DNA of 32,789 bases from an uncultured Blautia sp. (GCA_902476765.1 CABSEJ010000018.1:1-32789); one strand, 5' to 3'. Positions 22,089 through 31,011 are shown, numbered from the stretch's first letter. Made by a program: numbers and translations. Notes: a model not told the origin generated them from the letters alone.

Positions 22089-22208
22089 ATGAAGTTAATT
22101 GAATATCGGGGAGAAGTCCTGTCATGGTATGCTCCTGACCTCCCCAAAAGAATCAGAAAACATGGCGAAAAGCTATGTCTAATGTTAGATAAGAATAAAA
22201 GTTTATAA
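22089..22208 (+). CDS. 39-residue protein of unknown function
   Basis: ATG 22089 follows AAGGAG by 5 bases. The product (MKLIEYRGEVLSWYAPDLPK, then RIRKHGEKLCLMLDKNKSL) is well formed, with no low-complexity sequence. It is preceded by the junction repeat that elsewhere precedes the tape measure gene, so this may be the small protein originally next to the chaperone genes, or a remnant of a longer one. Not recognised. Confidence 0.45.
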   Translation: MKLIEYRGEVLSWYAPDLPKRIRKHGEKLCLMLDKNKSL

Positions 22209-22535
22209 AAATTTTATAATTAGACTACATCAATGTTTCGTCATGGATAGTATTTTTTATTGGTTTTCATGATAGCTGCAAACAAAAACACAACAGAAAA
22301 GCCAAAGGAATGAATAGAGGTATGATAAAAGTATCCTAAGAGCTGAAAAGTCGATTTATGAGTCGAATAGAAGCATATATTTCAGAAAGACACAGAAACA
22401 AAAAAAGAGTAAATACCCAACCGACCAAAGTTCGTGTTTACTCTAGGAAATAAGTTTACAATGAACCTAATTTCATTCTCATTGTAGCTTATTTCTGATG
22501 AAAAGTCAAATTTTATGGAAAGGAAATGAATTGCA
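22209..22535 (+). other. AT-rich intergenic region with two hairpins
   Basis: 327 bases without a plausible gene. GAGTAAATAC (22407-22416) pairs with GTGTTTACTC (22434-22443), ten pairs with one G-U. Next to it, GAAATAAG (22447-22454) pairs with CTTATTTC (22488-22495), and inside that ACAATGA (22458-22464) pairs with TCATTGT (22479-22485), giving a long interrupted stem. The pair of structures ends 40 bases before the second Rha gene start, so they may be its operator, terminator of upstream transcription or leader control. No T-run follows either. The left part (22209-22400) shows only AT-rich sequence. Confidence 0.45.
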
Positions 22536-23297
22536 ATGAAACAGATTGAGCAGACAATTAGTAGTATCGAAGTAGCAGAAAAGCACAGGAAGTTGTTGAG
22601 AGATATAAGAAATTATATAGAACAACTTAACGAGACCAAAATTGGTCCCGTTGAATTTTTCCACGAAAATACTTATAAAGACAGCAAAGGAGAAGCCCGT
22701 CCCTGCTATGACGTCACAAAGAAAGGTTGTGAGTTTATTGCCCATAAGCTGACCGGAGTAAAGGGGACAGAGTTTACGGCAAGATATATTGAGCGTTTCC
22801 ATGACATGGAAGATACAATCCGGCAGGGTATACCTCAGAAGGATAAGCCTTCCCGCAAAGAGAAACTTCCTTCTGTCAATCAGATGGTTAAGAACATCAA
22901 AGGGGCCCTTCATGACGCTGGAGTAGATTCTAAATACATAGCCGCTGAAATTGTCCGTATTTACTCCGACAATGGTTATCCAGTTAAAGTACCGGTTCTT
23001 TCGGATGTTCCTGTTTTGTGGGACTGTACCACTATGGCAAAAGAACTTGGTGTTTTATCAGAAAGCGGAAGACCCCATGACAAGGCAATGAGCGCCATTA
23101 TTCAGAAGCTGGACATCTTTACGGAAGAAATTGTGAGGACGGCTTACAGCAGAAATGGGCATGACGGTGTCACTGTTCAGTATAAGGATAGTGTTTTGCA
23201 GAAAGCAAAGGACTGGTTGAAAGAGAATGGCTACCCTTCTATAATAGAATACCGGCTATCAAACGGTAACATCAATAAGTGCAAAGTTGTTTATTAG
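22536..23297 (+). CDS. Rha family phage regulatory protein (second copy)
   Basis: A 253-residue protein from ATG 22536 behind GGAAAGGAAATG. Residues ~1-95 resemble a divergent Rha domain: EVAEKHRKLLRDIRNYIEQL, GPVEFFHENTYKDSKGEARP, CYDVTKKGCEFIAHKLTGVK and TARYIERFHDMED. The C-terminal part differs entirely from the first copy (LPSVNQMVKNIKGALHDAGV, TTMAKELGVLSESGRPHDKA, AKDWLKENGYPSI) and looks like an antirepressor-type winged or KilA-C-like DNA-binding domain, not identified surely. Two different Rha proteins within 2.8 kb suggest repeated cargo exchange. Regulatory targets unknown. Confidence 0.8.
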   Translation: MKQIEQTISSIEVAEKHRKLLRDIRNYIEQLNETKIGPVEFFHENTYKDSKGEARPCYDVTKKGCEFIAHKLTGVKGTEFTARYIERFHDMEDTIRQGIPQKDKPSRKEKLPSVNQMVKNIKGALHDAGVDSKYIAAEIVRIYSDNGYPVKVPVLSDVPVLWDCTTMAKELGVLSESGRPHDKAMSAIIQKLDIFTEEIVRTAYSRNGHDGVTVQYKDSVLQKAKDWLKENGYPSIIEYRLSNGNINKCKVVY

Positions 23298-23309
23298 GGG
23301 GTGGCATAA

Positions 23310-23555
23310 TTGAAAGATGTTTTCGGTAAGGAGATGCCTCCAAATCCCTATGGTATGAATGACACAATGAGAATGTTGGGCAAACAGTATGGAGCGCCAA
23401 TCTTTTGGTGTAATGATGAAGTTCGAGAACAGATTGAACAGATTAACCAAGCAAGACCATATGAGTTTACAATTAGTGCGGCAGCCGATATATTCATGTT
23501 AGGATATATACATGGCAAACGTGCGGAACGTGCTAGGAGAAAGAAAACAGCATAA
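23310..23555 (+). CDS. Small phage protein of unknown function
   Basis: An 81-residue protein with TTG start 23310 after GGGGGTGG, 12 bases after the second Rha gene, so likely co-transcribed. It reads KDVFGKEMPPNPYGMNDTMR, then FWCNDEVREQIEQINQARPY, and ends in a basic helix (GYIHGKRAERARRKKTA). No family recognised. A regulator partner for the Rha protein is possible from position only. A terminator follows. Confidence 0.55.
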   Translation: MKDVFGKEMPPNPYGMNDTMRMLGKQYGAPIFWCNDEVREQIEQINQARPYEFTISAAADIFMLGYIHGKRAERARRKKTA

Positions 23556-23569
23556 ATAGCGGTAATTAG

Positions 23570-23599
23570 AACACCTGTCAAATGATGGGTGTTCTTTTT
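23570..23599 (+). terminator. Rho-independent terminator
   Basis: AACACC (23570-23575) and GGTGTT (23588-23593) form a 6-bp stem with a 12-base loop, followed by CTTTTTAT. It closes the accessory island just before the tape measure gene. Confidence 0.75.
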
Positions 23600-23618
23600 A
23601 TAGAAATTTTTAAGGAAA
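23595..23618 (+). repeat. Junction repeat, copy 3
   Basis: T5, ATAGAA, ATTTTTAAGGAAA: 20 of 24 positions match copy 1 at 15057-15080. It joins the terminator to the ribosome site of the tape measure gene. Confidence 0.5.
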
Positions 23619-23632
23619 GGTAGGTGAGGTGT

Positions 23633-26600
23633 TTGGCTGACGGAAAAATTGTAATAGAAACAGACCTGGACTCTTCCGGTATAGAGAGTAGGATAAAAAG
23701 GTTAGGAAGCATAACCACTAAAGGTTTAAAAGTAGCAACAACCGCAATAGCAGGAACCACTACGGCTTTGGGAGGAATCTCTGCGGCTGCAATCAAAATA
23801 GGTTCTGACTTTGAAGCTCAGATGTCCAGGGTAAAAGCAATCTCCGGGGCCACAGGAGACGAATTTGAACAATTAAGGGAACAAGCTATCCAGTTAGGCG
23901 CAGACACTGCATTTTCTTCAAAAGAAGCAGCACAAGGCATGGAGAACCTGGCGGCAGCAGGCTTTACAACTTCTGAAATTATGGATGCAATGCCAGGAAT
24001 GCTTGACTTGGCGGCGGCTTCCGGTGAAGACCTGGCTTCCAGCTCTGATATAGCTGCTTCTGCTTTAAGGGGATTTGGGTTGGAAGCTAAAGACGCAGGC
24101 CATGTGGCTGATGTGTTAGCTGAAAACGCTAACCGAACAAGTTCTTCTGTGGCTGAGACGGGAGAAGCTATGAAGTACATAGCGCCTCTTGCCAGGGCAG
24201 CAGGAATCAGCATGGAGGAAACCGCAGCGGCCATAGGTATCATGGCAAACTCTGGAATACAGGGCAGCCAGGCAGGTACTACATTGCGAGGTGCATTGTC
24301 CAGGCTTTCTAAGCCTACAGATACTATGCAGATTGCCATGACAGAATTAGGAGTTTCCTTCTATGATTCTGAAGGAAAGATGAAATCCCTGTCTGAACAG
24401 GTAGGCATGATGAGAAAGGCCATGTCTGGCATGACAGATGAGCAGAAAAATAATTATCTGGTAACACTGTACGGACAAGAGGCTCTTTCCGGTATGCTAG
24501 CTCTGATAAATGAGGGCGAAGGAGAATTAAGCTCTCTGACGGAAGCATACAAAACCTGTGACGGCTCCGCAAAAGAAGCGGCCGAAACTATGCAGGATAA
24601 TCTACAGGGTGCCATAGAGCAGTTAGGAGGCTCTGCGGAGAGCCTTGGGATTATCTTTTATGACAGTGTCTCAGGAAGCCTGAAAGAGGCTGTCCAGGTG
24701 GTAAATGAAAGTGTTGATAATATCACAGAGGCTTTCACAGATGGCGGCCTGGATTCCGCTATTCAGACAGCCGGAGATGAATTTGCCAATCTGGCAGCAG
24801 AAGCCGCTTCCCATGCCCCGGAAATGGTAGATACAGCAGTTGACTTTATCGAATCTTTTGCGAAAGGTATAGGAAAGAACAAGAAAAAGCTAGTGAATGC
24901 GGCTGGAGATATGGCGGAGACTTTGGCTGGCGGTCTTGCAGATTTGCTTCCTAATGAGTTAGAAAAGCCTGTAGAAAAGGCTATTGACGCTATCTCTAAA
25001 TCCTTTAAAAAAGGAGGGCTTGAAGAAGCTGGGGAAACTGTGGCAGACACGTTTGACAATCTGATGGATATAACAGGAGATTTAGCAAATGTGGCGCTTC
25101 CACTGTTGACAAAAGCTTTAGATTTTGCCGGTGAAAACCTGGACCTTATAGCTGCTTCTGCAACAGCAGCTTTTACGGCGTTTAAGGGCTATAAAGTAAT
25201 CACAGAAACTACTTCGGTGCTTAGTCAGGGAGTGAAAGTCTGGAAGACAGCTTCAGCAGCAGTAGACGCCTATAATGTGATACAAATGGCGTGTACAGCG
25301 CAGGGAGTTGTCTCTAATGCTACATTAACAGTAGGGCAAGCGGCAGTTGGAGTTTTAACAGGACGGGTCTCTCTTGCAACAGCAGCACAAACGGCCTGGA
25401 ATGCTGTAATGGCGGCAAATCCTATTGGTTTAGTGATTACTGCGGTAGGGGCTTTGGCAGCAGGTTTAGCGGTATATGCTTTGACACAAAAAGATGTAGA
25501 GAGCGCTCAAGAGAAATTGAATGATTCTGTTGCTCGTGCAGGAGAAAGCTTTGAGGCTGTCGGCAATTCTATAAATACCTTTAGTGAAGGAATTCAAAAT
25601 GCTGGTAGTATTTTTGATGGTTTTAATGACTCCATTATTGTGTCAAATGCTGTACAGGAAGAGATGGCATCTAAAATGGATGCTGTACAGGAAGAGATTA
25701 CTCAGATTGCAAAAACAGCCACAGAAGAAAGACGAAGCTTAACAGAAACTGAAATACAGAGATTAGACCAGCTATTCCAACAAATGAATGAGCTCACAGC
25801 GCAAGAATTGTCTGTTCAACAGTCTTATGCTACAGCAGTTCGAGATAGTGCACAGTCACTGGCTATGACTTATGATGGAAATGCTCAGGAATATGCAGAT
25901 GCATCACAGAAAATTATCAATTCTGCATACGAAACAAAAGATAATGTTGTAAACAAAGCATATGAGCAGATGCTGGAAACAAATGCCATTAACCAACAAT
26001 TAGTTGGAACGTCAGCGCAATATACTCAAGAATGGTATCAAAATGAAGCAGCTGCAGCACAGAGCAGATATCAGCAGGCGGTAGATGCTGCAAACAAAGA
26101 ATGCGGAGATACTCTTGCCATTATTCAACAAGGATATTCAGATAGAGCTACTGCAGGAATGGAATATCTCAATAGGGTTAGTGAGTCGAATGCTCAGGCA
26201 GAGCAGGAGAAACAAAGGCATGAAGAAGCGCTAAAGGGATTAGAAGAGACATATGCGGCACATGAAAATGATACAAAAACATTGAGAGAAGTTGCGGAGG
26301 CACAATACCATGTCAAGATAGCTGAAGAAAACAAAAAACATAAAGAAACCATGGCAGGTATATGGGACAGTATCACGAAGGATATGGATAATGAGCAACT
26401 AGAACAAGCAGGGATATGGCTGTCAATGATTGCTCAAACAGCTATGAGTGGAGGAGAGCTTTCAGAAGAAGCAAGAAAGACTGCAGGCAACTTCATAGAC
26501 TCAATATCCGAGATGCCGAAAGAAACGAGGGAAAAATTCGAAAGTACTGTAGAAGGCGCCTTAGATGGATTAGGAGGATTTGACAAAATACAAGATAAAG

Positions 26601-28093
26601 CAGAAGAAGAAGGAATTTCTTTTTTAGAGGCTTTGAGTGAAGTACTTGAAGTCAATTCACCATCTAAAGCTGTTAAACGTATCTTCACTAGTGTAAATGA
26701 AGGAGCAGAAGCAGGTATTGATGAAAATAAAGAAAGTCTGTTTGAAAAAGGAAAATCTGTTATATCTGGCTTTTTACAGTCTTTAGGTGAAAGTGAACTT
26801 ATACAAAAGGTTCATGATACAGGCGTTAAAATCATGAACTTTTTCGGCATAGGAATCGACAGTCAAAAAGGAACTGTAGACGCAAAATCAAAAGCAGTAG
26901 CGGACTCTTCCAATGCTCAGCTTGGTTCGGCTGATACATTTGGCACAGGGGCCATAAAAACCGGCGAGTATAACAGCGGACTTGAAAGTAATAAGGGAGC
27001 CATAGACACCACATCCCTGACAATTTCAGATTCCATGGATACGATTCTTGGTTCTGCTGACACAGAAGGGACAGGTTCCAGGAAAACCAATGAGTACAAT
27101 ATTGGTGTTGGAAGCAATAAGGGAAAAATAGACAATACTTCAGACGGGATAGCAAGTTCTTCTGATACTATACTTGGTTCAAAAGATACCAAAGGTACGG
27201 GTTCCAGAAAAACCAGTGAATATAATACGGGTCTAGTAAGCAACAAAGGGAATATTGATGGCACATCCCTATTACTTGCAAATTCTTCTGATGCCTTGAT
27301 GGGTTCAGCGGATACCGAAGGAACAGGGCGTAGGAAGGGTTCTGAATATAACAGCGGCATAGGAAGTAATAAGGGAGCAATCAATACCACATCAAAAGGT
27401 CTGTCGGATACAGCCAACTCCGGGATGGGCTCGGCAGACACAGGAGCGACTGGCAGTAGGATAGGGCAGCAATATGTATCTGGTGTTGGAAGTCAGTCTG
27501 GTTCAGCGAATCGTGAAGGAAGTAATCTGGCAAGCTCTGCTGATTCTGGAGCCTCTTCGATAGATGGAAGCAGCGCTGGTTCGGGATTTGGTTCGGGCTT
27601 CGTATCTGGGATAAAGGGATGGATAGGAAGCGCAGTAGAAGCTGCGGCGAATCTTGCGGCCAGTGCTTTGCAAGCTGCGAAAGACTTTTTAGGAATCCAT
27701 TCCCCATCAAGAGAAATGAAAGCTGTGGGAAAAGATTTTGGAAAAGGTTTTGAAATCGGAATTGGGCACGAAGAAAAAGACGTTAAAAAAGCGTCAGAAA
27801 ATCTTTCAAAAATAGCCTTGGAGTCTATAGACCTTTCAGCCGTATCTTCCCGTATGCGTGAGGTTATGGATTTTAACACCGGAAGAATAACGAAATCATT
27901 CTCGACAGAATCAAACCTGTACAATCATCAGGAGATAAACCGGATTTTGCATTTGTCGGAGGATGACATTGTTCTTTTGGCAAAGACTTTCGGAGCTGTT
28001 GCCGGTGATAGGTTTGCAGATAACATGGAAGATATGAAATTTGAAGTAGGAAAAAGAGAGTTTGGCCGTATGGTGAGGGAGGTGTCGAAGTGA
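23633..28093 (+). CDS. Tape measure protein (TP901 family)
   Basis: A 1486-residue protein. TTG 23633 fits the AGGTGAGGTG site; the frame also opens at GTG 23624. Residues ~50-330 carry the TP901 core (FEAQMSRVKAISGATGDEFE, AIQLGADTAFSSKEAAQGME, NLAAAGFTTSEIMDAMPGML, SGIQGSQAGTTLRGALSRLS). A hydrophobic stretch at ~598-618 (IGLVITAVGALAAGLAVYAL) may cross the host membrane on DNA injection. A long Gln/Glu-rich helical zone follows (~620-990), then five 42-residue repeats (~1097-1306). The motif SPS, then a Gly-rich stretch, occurs twice (NSPSKAVKRIF ~1008, HSPSREMKAVG ~1356). The protein sets tail length and works with the Gp15 chaperone. The stop overlaps the Dit start. Confidence 0.95.
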   Translation: MADGKIVIETDLDSSGIESRIKRLGSITTKGLKVATTAIAGTTTALGGISAAAIKIGSDFEAQMSRVKAISGATGDEFEQLREQAIQLGADTAFSSKEAAQGMENLAAAGFTTSEIMDAMPGMLDLAAASGEDLASSSDIAASALRGFGLEAKDAGHVADVLAENANRTSSSVAETGEAMKYIAPLARAAGISMEETAAAIGIMANSGIQGSQAGTTLRGALSRLSKPTDTMQIAMTELGVSFYDSEGKMKSLSEQVGMMRKAMSGMTDEQKNNYLVTLYGQEALSGMLALINEGEGELSSLTEAYKTCDGSAKEAAETMQDNLQGAIEQLGGSAESLGIIFYDSVSGSLKEAVQVVNESVDNITEAFTDGGLDSAIQTAGDEFANLAAEAASHAPEMVDTAVDFIESFAKGIGKNKKKLVNAAGDMAETLAGGLADLLPNELEKPVEKAIDAISKSFKKGGLEEAGETVADTFDNLMDITGDLANVALPLLTKALDFAGENLDLIAASATAAFTAFKGYKVITETTSVLSQGVKVWKTASAAVDAYNVIQMACTAQGVVSNATLTVGQAAVGVLTGRVSLATAAQTAWNAVMAANPIGLVITAVGALAAGLAVYALTQKDVESAQEKLNDSVARAGESFEAVGNSINTFSEGIQNAGSIFDGFNDSIIVSNAVQEEMASKMDAVQEEITQIAKTATEERRSLTETEIQRLDQLFQQMNELTAQELSVQQSYATAVRDSAQSLAMTYDGNAQEYADASQKIINSAYETKDNVVNKAYEQMLETNAINQQLVGTSAQYTQEWYQNEAAAAQSRYQQAVDAANKECGDTLAIIQQGYSDRATAGMEYLNRVSESNAQAEQEKQRHEEALKGLEETYAAHENDTKTLREVAEAQYHVKIAEENKKHKETMAGIWDSITKDMDNEQLEQAGIWLSMIAQTAMSGGELSEEARKTAGNFIDSISEMPKETREKFESTVEGALDGLGGFDKIQDKAEEEGISFLEALSEVLEVNSPSKAVKRIFTSVNEGAEAGIDENKESLFEKGKSVISGFLQSLGESELIQKVHDTGVKIMNFFGIGIDSQKGTVDAKSKAVADSSNAQLGSADTFGTGAIKTGEYNSGLESNKGAIDTTSLTISDSMDTILGSADTEGTGSRKTNEYNIGVGSNKGKIDNTSDGIASSSDTILGSKDTKGTGSRKTSEYNTGLVSNKGNIDGTSLLLANSSDALMGSADTEGTGRRKGSEYNSGIGSNKGAINTTSKGLSDTANSGMGSADTGATGSRIGQQYVSGVGSQSGSANREGSNLASSADSGASSIDGSSAGSGFGSGFVSGIKGWIGSAVEAAANLAASALQAAKDFLGIHSPSREMKAVGKDFGKGFEIGIGHEEKDVKKASENLSKIALESIDLSAVSSRMREVMDFNTGRITKSFSTESNLYNHQEINRILHLSEDDIVLLAKTFGAVAGDRFADNMEDMKFEVGKREFGRMVREVSK
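26921..27550 (+). repeat. Five 126-bp tandem repeats in tape measure gene
   Basis: Units start at 26921, 27047, 27173, 27299 and 27425 and keep exact 126-bp (42-codon) phase. Each begins LGSADT or MGSADT, followed by GTGSRKT, EYN, a Gly pair and SNKG. The first four are clear; the fifth is degenerate. The in-frame length allows copy number to change without breaking the gene. Confidence 0.85.
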
Positions 28094-29025
28094 GAATCTA
28101 CTATCAGACGGGGGCAGACAACAAAATTATAGACCTAGATAAACCTCCTTACTGGATGCAGACAGGAGATTTTTTAAATTATTCCTGGGATTATTCGTTG
28201 TCAGGAAAACGTATAAAAAAACTGGAAAAGACAATTCAGGAAAAGGAGTTTACCATAACTGTTTTTGGAAAAACAGAAACAGAATATGGGAAAAACGTAG
28301 ATTCTTTGTATGAGGCTTTTGAAAAAGATGTAATCAAGAACATTCCTGGGAAGCTATATTTCGGAGAATACTACCTTCCATGTTTTATATTTGCCAGCGA
28401 GAAAGAGGATTGGGAGGGCGGCTGCTATTCCATGGATAATACACTTTCATTAGTTGAATATTATCCGCACTGGTACAAAGAAACCAAATACCAATTCCTT
28501 CCACAGACCGCTATCCCAGAGGGCCCTGGAGAAAATAACCCTGACATCTCCGGGGGAGTGTCCGAAGGGCAGACAATAGAAAACGGCGCCGTTCTCAGAG
28601 AGTTTGCCTTTGATTTCCTGAAACCGTCTAATCTGAAAGTCACCTATCCCCTTTTTGACCTGCCCTTTGATTTTGTGGGGACCTACGGCAGGAGAACCAT
28701 TGAAAATGATTCTTTCGCAGAGTGCGATTTTGTCATGACCATATGGGGGTTTGTGGATAACCCAAGCATCCGGATAGGCGGCCATCCCTATACGGTATAC
28801 GCTACCGTTTACGAAGGGGAGCGTCTGGAAATCGACAGCGCTGCCGGTACGGTGACAAAGATAGGGCGCTTGGGAGAAGAAATGAATCTGTATAATGCAA
28901 GGGAAAAACTATATTCCGTATTCCAGAAAATCCCTCCGGGAGTGCAGACGGTGAGTTGGCCGGGAACATACGGACTTGACATCTTAATAAAAGACGAGAG
29001 GAGCGAGCCAAGATGGAGTTTATAA
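28090..29025 (+). CDS. Distal tail protein (Dit)
   Basis: A 311-residue protein with GTG start overlapping the tape measure stop (GTGA at 28090-28093), ribosome site GGGAGGTG. The sequence opens MRIYYQTGADNKIIDLDKPP and contains SWDYSLSGKRIKKLEK, FGKTETEYGKNVDSLYEAFE, PGKLYFGEYYLPCFIFASEK and, near the end, LYSVFQKIPPGVQTVSW. This fits the phage tail component / Dit family, with the N-terminal hexameric ring domain and an inserted galectin-like domain in the middle (~130-250). Dit forms the hub between tail tube and tip. Overlap with the next gene by 13 bases. Confidence 0.8.
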   Translation: MRIYYQTGADNKIIDLDKPPYWMQTGDFLNYSWDYSLSGKRIKKLEKTIQEKEFTITVFGKTETEYGKNVDSLYEAFEKDVIKNIPGKLYFGEYYLPCFIFASEKEDWEGGCYSMDNTLSLVEYYPHWYKETKYQFLPQTAIPEGPGENNPDISGGVSEGQTIENGAVLREFAFDFLKPSNLKVTYPLFDLPFDFVGTYGRRTIENDSFAECDFVMTIWGFVDNPSIRIGGHPYTVYATVYEGERLEIDSAAGTVTKIGRLGEEMNLYNAREKLYSVFQKIPPGVQTVSWPGTYGLDILIKDERSEPRWSL

Positions 29026-29993
29026 TCTGCAATGCAGAAAAAATGGAACTGGGAAGGATTCCGGATTCCGTTTCTGTTGACTTTGACATTGGAGACACCA
29101 ATGACGTGGAAATTACTTCCGAGCGTGGCCTGCTGGATTTTGGCATGTACCTGATATGCCCTGGAACGGAATACGGCGCCCTGATAGAAGAGATGGATAC
29201 CTGGACCAATGACATTGAAGAGAAGTGGCTGGGGAACGCTTTTCGGAAGTTCCTGCAGCAGTTCATCATAGAGCCGCCGGCAGGACAGGACTACAAGACT
29301 GTTTCCGGAGATGCCCATGACGTTATGCGGCAGGTTCTTGGCAATGCCTTTGACGGCCTGTTCACAGTACCCCAGGAACCCAGCGGCATAGATGTGGGGA
29401 CATATCAATTTGAGCGGTATACAGACGCATTAAGCGGCTTTACAAAAATGCTGCAGAAAAAGAACGCAAGAATAAATATAGAGATTCAGCAGGGCGGCCC
29501 GAACGAGCCGTTTTTTGTTGCACTTTCTGCGGCGCCCATCCAAAACCTGTCTTCGGAAATCGAATATTCCCAGGACTCCAAGATTGCCATCAATTTGAAA
29601 GAGTCCAGACGGGGGATAAACCATCTGATATGCCTGGGAAGAGGTGAGCTGAAAGAGAGACAGGTAGTCCATCTGTATGCACAGTTAGACGGAAGTATCC
29701 TCCAGGACAAGCCGCACTATAGGGGCCTGCAGGAGCGCACAGCCATATATGATTACAACAATGCGGAAAGCCTGGAAGACCTGATTGAAAAAGGCATAGA
29801 GCAGCTCCGGGAGCTGATGGGGACAAAATCCATGAGCATGAGCATTCAGGAGATGGACCTGCAGATTGGGGACATTATCGCCGGAAGGAATTACGAGACC
29901 GGCCTGTATCTGCAGAAGCCGGTAGTCCAGAAGATAGTGAAGATGGAAAACGGAACAATGAGCATTGATTACAAAGTGGAAGGAGAGGAATGA
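29013..29993 (+). CDS. Siphovirus ReqiPepy6 Gp37-like tail protein
   Basis: A 326-residue protein from ATG 29013 (ribosome site GAGAGGAG) overlapping dit. Pattern MEFIICNAEKMELGRIPDSV, DTNDVEITSERGLLDFGMYL, PGTEYGALIEEMDTWTND, YTDALSGFTKMLQKKNARIN, SRRGINHLICLGRGELKERQ, and EMDLQIGDIIAGRNYETGLY matches the Gp37-like family, which folds as the tail hub/Tal part (a phage T4 gp27-like baseplate). No peptidase or lysozyme domain is fused, unlike many Tal proteins. Position after Dit agrees. It likely forms the tail tip opening on contact with the cell. Confidence 0.85.
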   Translation: MEFIICNAEKMELGRIPDSVSVDFDIGDTNDVEITSERGLLDFGMYLICPGTEYGALIEEMDTWTNDIEEKWLGNAFRKFLQQFIIEPPAGQDYKTVSGDAHDVMRQVLGNAFDGLFTVPQEPSGIDVGTYQFERYTDALSGFTKMLQKKNARINIEIQQGGPNEPFFVALSAAPIQNLSSEIEYSQDSKIAINLKESRRGINHLICLGRGELKERQVVHLYAQLDGSILQDKPHYRGLQERTAIYDYNNAESLEDLIEKGIEQLRELMGTKSMSMSIQEMDLQIGDIIAGRNYETGLYLQKPVVQKIVKMENGTMSIDYKVEGEE

Positions 29994-29994
29994 C

Positions 29995-31011
29995 ATGGCG
30001 CTTAATTTAGTAACCGGCTATAAAGGCCGGGACCATGTGACAGCAGAACAATGGGCGGATTTTAACCGGGGAATTTACGGGGAATCTGCAATCCTGCCAG
30101 TGGGGAGCGAAATGGCCGTAACCATCCAGACGGCCAATCAGATAACCGTGAAAGACGGTGTTGCCGTATTTGACGGAAGGGAAGTCTACATCGGATATGG
30201 AGAATCGGAGAACATTACAATCCAGTCCGGAACCCAGGGGACCATGAGGAACGATATAGTGGTTGTGAAATACACCAGGGATGAGGAAACAGGAGTGGAG
30301 ACAGCGGCTTTTGAGGTAGTAAATGGTACGCCAGTAGCCTCTAACCCCCAGGACCCGACCTATCAAAACGCAGACATCCGGACAGGGGTGTTTATATCCC
30401 AGAAACCTTTCTGTCGTGTCAAAATAAACGGAACTGCAATAGAGAGCATTGTGATGCTGGTGCCAGTAAAAGAATTTAATGATGTGGCATTCTCCGGCAG
30501 TTACAACGATTTAAATAACAAACCGACATCCATGAAGGCAAATGGCGGAAATGCAGACACCGTAGATGGAAAGCATGCTTCGGATTTGCAAAATTATAAT
30601 AACCTTAGCAATAAGCCAACATTAGGAAATGCAGCTTCTAAAAATGTGGCTAATAACGTAACCACAAATGTTGAGGGAAGTGTGTTGGACGCAAGACAGG
30701 GAAAGGTCTTAGATGGTAAAATTACACAGCTCGATTCCAAATTGGAAATTTACAGCGAAATGGTAGGCATAACATTTACACCAGATGGTGCCAATAAAGA
30801 GTGGAGCTGGGGTAATTATCAGGTCCCAAGTGGATATTGTTTATTAAATGCCATCCTAAAAAATGATTCACTGCTGACAGGAAACTACCTGGGTATAGTC
30901 ACGCAGCGCTATAACCAGCCTGACCGAGTAGTGTCTTTTTACATTAACTGGCGATACTCAGGGGTCTGGGAGGTCTTAATTACGCTTGCAAAAGAAAAGA
31001 AGCTTTCGTAA
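29995..31011 (+). CDS. Tail tip / receptor-binding protein
   Basis: A 338-residue protein from ATG 29995 after GGAGAGGAATGAC; the longer frame upstream is rejected. The N-terminal ~155 residues (MALNLVTGYKGRDHVTAEQW, NRGIYGESAILPVGSEMA) form a baseplate-attachment domain common to upper baseplate proteins of clostridial phages. The middle has fibre motifs SYNDLNNKPT (~167) and NYNNLSNKPT (~200), ADTVDGKHASDL and SVLDARQGKVLDGKITQL, typical of trimeric fibre stems. The C-terminal ~85 residues (GITFTPDGANKEWSWGNYQV and onward) are a beta-rich head domain likely to touch the host surface. No protease or glycosidase motif seen. Confidence 0.75.
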   Translation: MALNLVTGYKGRDHVTAEQWADFNRGIYGESAILPVGSEMAVTIQTANQITVKDGVAVFDGREVYIGYGESENITIQSGTQGTMRNDIVVVKYTRDEETGVETAAFEVVNGTPVASNPQDPTYQNADIRTGVFISQKPFCRVKINGTAIESIVMLVPVKEFNDVAFSGSYNDLNNKPTSMKANGGNADTVDGKHASDLQNYNNLSNKPTLGNAASKNVANNVTTNVEGSVLDARQGKVLDGKITQLDSKLEIYSEMVGITFTPDGANKEWSWGNYQVPSGYCLLNAILKNDSLLTGNYLGIVTQRYNQPDRVVSFYINWRYSGVWEVLITLAKEKKLS

